Shown here piece by piece: positions 54,001-64,000 of a stretch of 64,000 nt of DNA; positions within the stretch are counted from its first letter, which is position 1, and each line of letters starts with the position of its first letter. Where the stretch lies: NCBI RefSeq assembly GCF_910591885.1, contig NW_025963561.1, forward strand, positions 1,612,001 through 1,676,000. The letters run 5' to 3'. The position numbers and the translations under genes are program-made. The notes below the pieces were generated by a model that searched no databases, was not told the DNA's origin, and saw nothing but the letters and a program-made list of their open reading frames with translations. Origin of the DNA: Bombus terrestris (taxonomy: Eukaryota > Arthropoda > Insecta > Hymenoptera > Apidae).

Positions 54001-57000
54001 AGTGATGGAATATAACGTTATACATTATAACGTAATAGTATATAACGTTATACGTTATAACGTAATAGTATATAACGTTATACGTCATATGGTGATGCAA
54101 TATATCGTTATACGTCATATAGTGATGCAATATAATGTTATACCTCATATTGTGATGCGATATAATTTTATACGTTATAACATAATTGTATACAACGCGA
54201 TACGTCATAACGTAATAGTATATAACGTTATGCATCATATAGTAATGCAACATAACGCTAAACGTTATGACGTAATAGTATAAAACATCGTACGTCATAT
54301 AGTGATGCGATATGACGTTATACGTAATAACGTAATAGTATATAACGTTTTACGTCATAACGTAATAGTATATAACGTTCTACGTCATATAGTGGTGCTA
54401 TGTAACGTTATAGGTCCTATAGTGATGGAATATAACGTTACACATTATAACCTAATAGTAAATAACGTTATACGTTATAACGTATTAGTATATAACGTTA
54501 TACGTCATATAGTGATGCAATATATCGTTATACGTCATATAGTGATGCGATATAATGTTATACCATATAACCTAATACTATATAACGTTATACGACATAA
54601 CGTAATAGAATATAACGTTATAGGTTATAACGTAATAGTATATAACGTTATACGTCATATAGTGATGCAATATATCGTTATACGTCATATAGTGAGGAGA
54701 TTAAACGTTATAGGCCCTATAGTGATGGAATATAACGTTATACATTCTGACTTAATAGCATATAACGTTATATGTCATAACGTAATAGTATATAACCTTA
54801 TACATCATATAGTGATGCAATATAACGTTAAACGTTATAACGTAATAGTATATAACGTTATACGTCATATAGTGATGCGATATAACGTTATACGTCATAA
54901 CGTAATAGTATTAAACATCGTACGTCATATAGTGATGCGATATAACGTTAAACGTAATAACGTAATGGTATATAACGCTATTCGTCATATAGTGGTGCAC
55001 TATAACGTTATAGGTCCTACAGTGATGGAATACAACGTTATACATTATAACGCAATAGTATATAACGTTATACGTCATAACGTAATAGTGTATAACGTTA
55101 TACGTCATATAGTGGTGCAATATAACGTTATAGGCCTTATAGTGATGGAATATAACGTTATACATTATAACGTAATAGTATATAACGTTATACGTCATAA
55201 CGTAATAATATATAACGTTATGCATCATATAGTAATGCAACATAACGCTAAACGTTATAACGTAATAGTATAAAACATCGTACGTCATATAGTGATGCGA
55301 TATAACGTTATACGTAATAACGTAATAGTATATAACGTTTTACGTCATAACGTAATAGTATATAACGTTGTACGTCATATAGTTGTGCAATATATCGTTA
55401 TAGGTCCTATAGTGATGGAATATAACGTTATACATTATAACGTAATAGTATATATCGTTATACGTTATAACGTAATAGTATATAACGTTATGCATCATAT
55501 AGTAATGCAACATAACGCTAAACGTTATAAAGTAATAGTATAAAACATCGTACGTCATATAGTGATGCGATATAACGTTATACGTAATAACGTAATAGTA
55601 TATAACGTTTTACGTCATAACGTAATAGTATATAACGTTGTACGTCATATAGTGGTGCAATATAACGTTATAGGTCCTATAGTGATGGAATATAACGTTA
55701 TACATTATAACGTAATAGTATATAACGTTATACGTTATAACGTAATAGTATATAACGTTATACGTCATATGGTGATGCAATATATCGTTATACGTCATAT
55801 AGTGATGCAATATAATGTTATACCTCATATTGTGATGCGATATAATTTTATACGTTATATCATAATTGTATACAACGCGATACGTCATAACGTAATAGTA
55901 TATAATGTTATACGTCATAGAGTGATGCAATATATCGTTATACGACCGAAAGAGAGGCAATAAAACGTTATACGTCATATAGTGATGCGATATAACGTTA
56001 TACGTCATAACGTAATAGTATATAACGTTATACGTAATAACGTAATAGTATACAACGCTATACGTCATATAGTGGTGCACTATAACGTTATAGGTCCTAC
56101 AGTGATGGGATATTACGTTATACGTCATATAGTGGTGCATTATAACGTTAAACGTTATAACGTAATACTATAAAACATCGTACGTCATATAGTGATGCGA
56201 TATAACGTTAAACGTAATAACGTAATGGTATATAACGCTATACGTCATATAGTGGTGCACTACAACGTTATAGGTCCCACAGTGGTGGAATATAACGTTA
56301 TACATTATAACGTAATAGTATATAACGTTATACGCCATATAGTGATGCAATATATCGTTATACGTCATATAGTGATGCGATATAACGTTATAGGTCCTAT
56401 AGTGATGGAATATAACGTTATACATTATAACGTAATAGTATATAACGTTTTACGTCATAACGTAATAGTATATAACGTTATACGTCATAACTTAATAGTA
56501 TATAACGTTATACGTCATAACGTAATAGTATATAACGTTAGACGTCATAACGAAATAGTATATAAGGTTATACGTCATATAGTGGTGCAATATAACGTTA
56601 AAGGCCTTATAGTGATGGAATATAACGTTATACATTATAACGTAATAGTATATAACGTTATACGTCATAACTTAATAGTATATAACGTTATACGTCATAA
56701 CGTAATAGTATATAACGTTAGACGTCATAACGAAATAGTATATAAGGTTATACGTCATATAGTGGTGCAATATAACGTTATAGGTCTTATAGTGATGGCA
56801 TATAACGTTATACATTCTAACGTAATAGTATATAACGTTTTACGTCGTAACGTAATAGTATATAACGTTATACGTCATAACGTAATAGTATATAACGTTA
56901 TAGGTCATATAGTGGTGCAATATAACGTTATAGGTCTCATAGTGATGGAATATAACGTTATACATTATAACGTAATAGTATATAACGTTATACGTCATAT

Positions 57001-57210
57001 AGTGGTGCAATATAACATTATAGGTCCTATAGTGATGGAATATAACGTTATACATTATAACGTAATAGTATATAACGTTATACGTCATAACGTAATAATA
57101 CATAACGTTATACGTCATAACGTAATAGTATATAACGTTTTACGTCATAACGTAATAGTATATAACGTTGTACGTCATATAGTGGTGCAATATAACGTTA
57201 TAGGTCCTAT
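54001..57210 (+). repeat. 3,210-bp higher-order repeat, copy 2 of the 3-kb class
   Basis: Matched at an offset of 3,210 from 57,211 to about 58,501, then at 2,940 because copy 3 lacks the nine monomers at 55,292-55,561. Relative to copy 1 it carries an extra 300-bp segment around 54,950-55,250. Its right end (56,450 onward) departs from both other copies and includes a 180-bp duplication with CGAAATAGTATATAAGG monomers (about 56,551 and 56,731). Confidence 0.82.
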
Positions 57211-60150
57211 AGTGATGGAATATAACGTTATACATTATAACGTAATAGTATATAACGTTATACGTTATAACGTAATAGTATATAACGTTATACGTCATAT
57301 GGTGATGCAATATATCGTTATACGTCATATAGTGATGCAATATAATGTTATACCTCATATTGTGATGCGATATAATTTCATACGTTATAACATAATTGTA
57401 TACAACGCGATACGTCATAACGTAATAGTATATAACGTTATGCATCATATAGTAATGCAACATAACGCTAAACGTTATGACGTAATAGTATAAAACATCG
57501 TACGTCATATAGTGATGCGATATGACGTTATACGTAATAACGTAATAGTATATAACGTTTTACGTCATAACGTAATAGTATATAACGTTCTACGTCATAT
57601 AGTGGTGCTATGTAACGTTATAGGTCCTATAGTGATGGAATATAACGTTACACATTATAACCTAATAGTAAATAACGTTATACGTTATAACGTATTAGTA
57701 TATAACGTTATACGTCATATAGTGATGCAATATATCGTTATACGTCATATAGTGATGCGATATAATGTTATACCATATAACCTAATACTATATAACGTTA
57801 TACGACATAACGTAATAGAATATAACGTTATAGGTTATAACGTAATAGTATATAACGTTATACGTCATATAGTGATGCAATATATCGTTATACGTCATAT
57901 AGTGAGGAGATTAAACGTTATAGGCCCTATAGTGATGGAATATAACGTTATACATTCTGACGTAATAGCATATAACGTTATATGTCATAACGTAATAGTA
58001 TATAACCTTATACATCATATAGTGATGCAATATAACGTTAAACGTTATAACGTAATAGTATATAACGTTATACGTCATATAGTGATGCGATATAACGTTA
58101 TACGTCATAACGTAATAGTATTAAACATCGTACGTCATATAGTGATGCGATATAACGTTAAACGTAATAACGTAATGGTATATAACGCTATTCGTCATAT
58201 AGTGGTGCACTATAACGTTATAGGTCCTACAGTGATGGAATACAACGTTATACATTATAACGCAATAGTATATAACGTTATACGTCATAACGTAATAGTG
58301 TATAACGTTATACGTCATATAGTGGTGCAATATAACGTTATAGGCCTTATAGTGATGGAATATAACGTTATACATTATAACGTAATAGTATATAACGTTA
58401 TACGTCATAACGTAATAATATATAACGTTATGCATCATATAGTAATGCAACATAACGCTAAACGTTATAACGTAATAGTATAAAACATCGTACGTCATAT
58501 AGTGATGCGATATAACGTTATACGTAATAACGTAATAGTATATAACGTTTTACGTCATAACGTAATAGTATATAACGTTGTACGTCATATAGTGGTGCAA
58601 TATAACGTTATAGGTCCTATAGTGTCGGAATATAACGTTATACATTATAACGTAATAGTATATAACGTTATACGTTATAACGTAATAGTATATAACGTTA
58701 TACGTCATATGGTGATGCAATATATCGTTATACGTCATATAGTGATGCAATATAATGTTATACCTCATATTGTGATGCGATATAATTTTATACGTTATAA
58801 CATAATTGTATACAACGCGATACGTCATAACGTAATAGTATATAATGTTATACGTCATAGAGTGATGCAATATATCGTTATACGACCGAAAGAGAGGCAA
58901 TAAAACGTTATACGTCATATAGTGATGCGATATAACGTTATACGTCATAACGTAATAGTATATAACGTTATACGTAATAACGTAATAGTATACACCGCTA
59001 TACGTCATATAGTGGTGCACTATAACGTTATAGGTCCTACAGTGATGGGATATTACGTTATACGTCATATAGTGGTGCATTATAACGTTAAACGTTATAA
59101 CGTAATACTATAAAACATCGTACGTCATATAGTGATGCGATATAACGTTAAACGTAATAACGTAATGGTATATAACGCTATACGTCATATAGTGGTGCGA
59201 TACAACGTTATAGGTCCCACAGTGGTGGAATATAACGTTATACATTATAACGTAATAGTATATAACGTTATACGCCATATAGTGATGCAATATATCGTTA
59301 TACGTCATATAGTGATGCGATATAACGTTATAGGTCCTATAGTGATGGAATATAACGTTATACATTATAACGTAATAGTATATCACGTTTTACGTCGTAA
59401 CGTAATAGTATATAACGTTATACGTCATAACGTAATAGTATATAACGTTATAGGTCACATAGTGGTGCAATATAACGTTATAGGTCTCATAGTGATGGAA
59501 TATAACGTTATACATTATAACGTAATAGTATATAACGTTATACGCCATATAGTGATGCAATATGTCGTTATACGTCCTATAGTTATGCAATACAAAGTTA
59601 TACCTTGTAATCTAATAGTATATGACGTTTTACCGTACAATGTAATAGTATATAACGTTATACGTCATATAGTGATGCAATATATCGTTATACGTCATAC
59701 AGTGATGCGATATAACGTTATAGGTCCTATAGTGATGGAATATAACGTTATAGTATAAAACGTAATAATACATAACGTTATACGTCATATAGTGGTGCAA
59801 TATAACGTTATAGGCCTTATAGTGATGGAATATAACGTTATACATTATAACGTAATAGTATATAACGTTATTCGTCATAACGTAATAGTATATAACGTTA
59901 TAGGCCTTATAGTAATGGAATATAACGCTATACATTATAACGTAATAGTATATAACATTATACGTCATAACGTAATAGTACATAACGTTATACGTTATAA
60001 CGTAATAGTATATAACGTTATGCATCATATAGTAATGCAACGTAACGCTAAACGTTATAACGTAATAGTATAAAACATCGTAAGTCATATAGTGATGCGA
60101 TATAATGTTATACGTAATAACGTAATAGTATATAACGTTTTACGTCATAA
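57211..60150 (+). repeat. 3-kb class, copy 3 (2,940 bp)
   Basis: The left part is nearly identical to 54,001-55,291. From 58,502 it follows 55,562 onward, so nine monomers are missing. From about 59,390 to 59,790 it follows copy 1 (51,580-51,980) rather than copy 2, giving a mosaic. Confidence 0.8.
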
Positions 60151-63100
60151 CGTAATAGTATATAACGTTGTACGTCATATAGTGGTGCAATATAACGTTA
60201 TAGGTCCTATAGTGATGGAATATAACGTTATACATTATAACGTAATAGTATATAACGTTATACGTTATAACGTAATGGTATATAACGTTATACGTCATAT
60301 AGTGATGCAATATATCGTTATACATCATATAGTGATGCAATATAATGTTATACCTCATATTGTGATGCGATATAATTTTATACGTTATAACATAATTGTA
60401 TACAACGCGATACATCATAACGTAATAGTATATAATGTTATACGTCATACAGTGATACAATATATCGTTGAAGGACCGAAAGAGCGGCAATAAAACGTTA
60501 TACGTCATATAGTGATGCGATATAACGTTATACGTCATAACGTAATATTATATAACGTTATACGTAATAACGTAATAGTATACAACGCTATACGTCATAT
60601 AGTGGTGCACTATAACGTTATAGGTCCTACAGTGATGGGATATAACGTTATACGTCATATAGTGTTGCAATATATCGTTATACGACCGAAAGAGAGGCAA
60701 TAAAACATCATACGTCATATAGTGATGCGATATAACGTTATACGTAATTACGTAATAGTATATAACGCTATACGCCATATTGTGATGCAATATATCGTTA
60801 TACGTCCTATAGTTATGCAATACAACGTTATACCTTATAACCTAACAGTATATGACGTTATACCTTATAACGTAATAGTATACAACGTTATACGTCATAT
60901 AGTGGTGCAATATAACGTTATAGGCCTTATAGTGATGGAATATAACGTTATACATCATAACGTAATAGTATATAACGTTATACGTCATAACGTAATAGTA
61001 TATAACGTTATGCATCATATAGTAATGCAACATAACGCTAAACGTTATAACGTAATAGTATAAAACATCGTACGTCATATAGTGATGCGATATAACGTTA
61101 TACGTAATAACGTAATAGTATATAACGTTTTATGTCATAACGTAATAGTATATAACGTTCTACGTCATATAGTGGTGCAATGTAACGTTATAGGTCCTAT
61201 AGTGATGGAATATAACGTTATACATTATAACGTAATAGTAAATAACGTTATACGTTATAACGTAATAGTATATAACGTTATACGTCATATAGTGATGCAA
61301 TATAATGTTATACTTCATATTGTGATGCGATATAATTTTATACGTAATAACATAATTGTATACAACGCGATACGTCATAACGTAATAGTATATAACGTTA
61401 TACGTCATACAGTGATGCAATATATTGTTATACGACCGAAAGAGAGGCAATAAAACGTTATACGTCATATAGTGATGCGATATAACGTTATACGTCATAA
61501 CGTAATAGTATAAAACATCTTACGTCATATAGTGATGCGATATAACGTTAAACGTAATAACGTAATGGTATATAACGCTATTCGTCATATAGTGGTGCAC
61601 TATAACGTTATAGGCCTTATAGTGATGCCATATAACGTTATACATTATAACGTAATAGTATATAACGTTTTACGTCGTAACGTAATTGTATATAACGTGA
61701 TACGTCATATAGTGGTGCAATATATCGTTATACGTCATATAATGATGCGATATAACGTTATACCATATAACCTAATAGTAAATAACGTTATACGAAATAA
61801 CGTAATAGAATATAACGTTATAGGTTATAACGTAATAGTATATAACGTTATACCTCATATTGTGATGCGATATAACTTTATACGTTATAACATAATTGTA
61901 TATAACGTGATACGTCATAACGTAATAGTATATAACGTTATACGTCATATAGTGTTGCAATATATCGTTATACGACCGAAAGAGATGCAATAAAACGTCA
62001 TACGTCATATAGTGATGCGATATAACGTTATACGTAATTACGTAATAGTATATAACGTTATACGCCATATTGTGATGCAATATATCGTTATACGTCCTAT
62101 AGTTATGCAATACAACGTTATACCTTATAACCTAACAGTATATGACGTTATACCTTATAACGTAATAGTATACAACGTTATACGTCATATAGTGGTGCAA
62201 TATAACGATTTGGGCCTTATAGTGATGGAATATAACGTTATACATTATAACGTAATAGTATATAACATTATACGTCATAACGTCATAGTATATAACGTTA
62301 TACGTCATATAGTGATGCAATATACCGTTATACGTCATATAGTGATGCGATATAATGATATACCATATAACCTAATAGTATATAACGTTATACGACATAA
62401 CGTAATAGAATATAACGTTATAGGTTATAACGTAATAGAATATAACGTTATTGGTTATAACGTAATAGTATATAACGTTATACGTCATATAGTGATGCAA
62501 TATGTCGTTATACGTCATATAGTGAGGAGATTAAACGTTATAGGCCCTATAGTGATGGAATATAACGTTATACATTCTGACGTAATAGCATATAACGTTA
62601 TATGTCATAACGTAATAGTATATAACCTTATACATCATATAGTGATGCAATATAACGTTAAACGTTATAACGTAATAGTATATAACGTTATACGTCATAT
62701 AGTGATGCAATATATCGTTATACGTCATATAGTGATGCAATATAATGTTATACCTCATATTGTGATGCGATATAATTTTATACGTTATAACATACTTGTA
62801 TACAACGCGATACGTCATAACGTAATAGTATATAACGTTATACGTCATACAGTGATGCAATATATTGTTATACGACCGAAAGAGAGGCAATAAAACGTTA
62901 TACGTCATATAGTGATGCGATATAACGTTATACGTCATAACGTAATAGTATAAAACATCGTACGTCATATAGTGATGCGATATAACGTTAAAGGTAATAA
63001 CGTAATGGTATATAACGCTATTCGTCATATAGTGGTGCACTATAACGTTATAGGTCCTACAGTGATGGAATATAACGCTATACATTATAACGTAATAGTA

Positions 63101-64000
63101 TATAACGTTATACGTCATAACGTAATAGTATATAACGTTATACGTCATAACGTAAAAGTATATAACGTTATGCATCATATAGTACTGCAATATAACGGTA
63201 AACGTTATAACGTAATAGTATAAAACATCGCACGTCGTATAGTGATGCGATATAACGTTATACGTAATAACGTAATGGTACATAACGCTATACGTCATAT
63301 ACTGGTGCACTATAACGTTATAGGTCCTACAGTGATGGAATATAACGTTATACATTATAACGTAATAGCATATAACGTTATACGCCATATAGTGATGCAA
63401 TATGTCGGTATACGTCCTATAGTTAAGCAATACAAAGTTATACCTTGTAATCTAATAGTATATGACGTTATACCTTACAATGTAATAGTATATAACGTTA
63501 TACGTCATATAGTGATGCAATATATCGTTATACGTCATATAGTGATGCGATATAACGTTATAGGTCCTATAGTGATGGAATATAACGTTATAGTATAAAA
63601 CGTAATAATACATAACGTTATATGTCATAACGTAATAGTATATACCGTTATACGTCATATAGTTGTGCAATATAACGTTATAGGCCTTAGAGTGATGGAA
63701 TATAACGTTATACATTATAACGTAATAATATATAACGTTATACGTCATAACGTAATAGTATATAACGTTATAGGTCTTATAGTGATGGAATATAACGTTA
63801 TACATTATAACGTAATAGTATATAACGTTATACGTCATAACGTAATAGTACATAAACTTATACGTCATAACGTAATAGTATATAACGTTATACGTCATAT
63901 AGTGGTGCAATATAACGTTATAGGCCTTATAGTGATGGAATATAACGTTATACATTATAACGTAATAGTATATAACGTTATACGTCATATAGTGGTGCAA
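60151..64000 (+). repeat. Right-end composite satellite segment
   Basis: Mixed monomers with five purine-rich markers in 2.4 kb (60,472, 60,682, 61,432, 61,972, 62,872), the highest density in the window. Several are degenerate: GAAGGACCGAAAGAGCGG at 60,472 and GAGATGC at 61,972. Positions 61,700-62,100 resemble 7,800-8,220, and 62,470-62,990 resemble 57,850-58,190 followed by 35,340-35,620. The array is still unbroken at base 64,000. Confidence 0.7.

Larger units (their letters stand above)
1..64000 (+). repeat. 30-bp satellite array spanning the entire window
   Basis: Every stretch of the window can be laid out as head-to-tail 30-bp monomers. The commonest monomer is ATAACGTTATACGTC followed by ATAACGTAATAGTAT. 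No inverted segment and no non-repeat sequence was seen, and the array continues past both ends. Hand count of the consensus gives 8 G+C in 30 bases (27%). Length is strictly kept: apart from a small set of 1-bp indels and one 12-bp insertion, all length changes are whole monomers. This is typical of eukaryotic satellite DNA maintained by unequal exchange and conversion. Centromeric, pericentromeric or other heterochromatic location is inference. There is no gene or RNA gene anywhere in the interval. Confidence 0.97.

Noticed and set aside
1..64000. Pentapeptide-repeat-like reading (YNVIR HNVIV)
   Set aside because: The five-residue period reflects the 15-bp DNA half-unit. The residues do not fit the A(D/N)LXX pattern of known pentapeptide-repeat proteins, and the period is equally present on the other strand.
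1..64000. CRISPR array (regular ~30-bp repeats)
   Set aside because: There are no unique spacers between repeats; the repeats abut head to tail and differ by point changes. No cas genes are present.
1..64000. Telomeric repeat or bacterial iteron origin
   Set aside because: The unit is 30 bp and AT-rich without G-clusters, unlike telomere repeats. Iteron arrays are short and accompanied by a rep gene, which is absent here.

Overview
The whole 64,000-base window is one uninterrupted head-to-tail satellite DNA array. The basic monomer is 30 bp, so about 2,130 monomers are present, all in the same orientation. The array runs off both ends of the window, so its true length exceeds 64 kb. I see no unique sequence, gene, RNA gene, transposon, CRISPR array, origin or terminator. 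The very long open frames on both strands are arithmetic consequences of a 30-bp (10-codon) repeat that lacks stops in one frame per strand. I do not annotate them as genes.

The consensus monomer joins two related 15-bp halves, ATAACGTTATACGTC and ATAACGTAATAGTAT, identical at 10 of 15 positions, so the 30-mer looks like an ancient dimer of a 15-mer. It carries a perfect 12-bp palindrome (TATAACGTTATA) and three ACGT cores. GC is about 27%, yet CpG is several times more frequent than base composition predicts. The main variants are 'AACGTAATAGTAT' monomers, 'CATATAGTGRTGCAAT' monomers, 'AGGTCCTATAGTGATGG' monomers, and rarer marker monomers: a purine-rich GACCGAAAGAGAGG type, a GCCATATAG/ATGTCG cluster, and a GAGGAGATTAA type.

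Above the monomer level there is nested, irregular higher-order structure. From left to right: two 2,581-bp tandem copies (481-5642); a 150-bp five-monomer subrepeat (6.4-7.1 kb); 480- and 810-bp duplications (8.6-10.5 kb); a 4,501-bp repeat (from 10,563); a 1,620-bp tandem pair (15,934-19,173); a 6,061-bp repeat carrying a second 1,620-bp pair (to about 27.95 kb); 1,890-, 2,671-, 1,290- and 510-bp duplications (27.9-39.7 kb); a 1,322-bp pair (44.1-46.6 kb); a 690-bp pair (47.1-48.3 kb); and three related copies of a roughly 3-kb block (49.7-52.0, 54.0-57.2, 57.2-60.1 kb). Nearly all unit lengths are 30n. The 2,581, 4,501 and 6,061 units are 30n+1 because each contains exactly one copy of the same 1-bp insertion, which makes the duplication history readable.

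The size, layering and near-identity of neighbouring copies suggest eukaryotic nuclear heterochromatin (centromeric, pericentromeric, subtelomeric or sex/B-chromosome), shaped by unequal crossing-over and gene conversion. Abundant intact CpG argues against heavy germline CpG methylation. The species cannot be determined from this sequence alone, and collapse or expansion by the assembler cannot be excluded.
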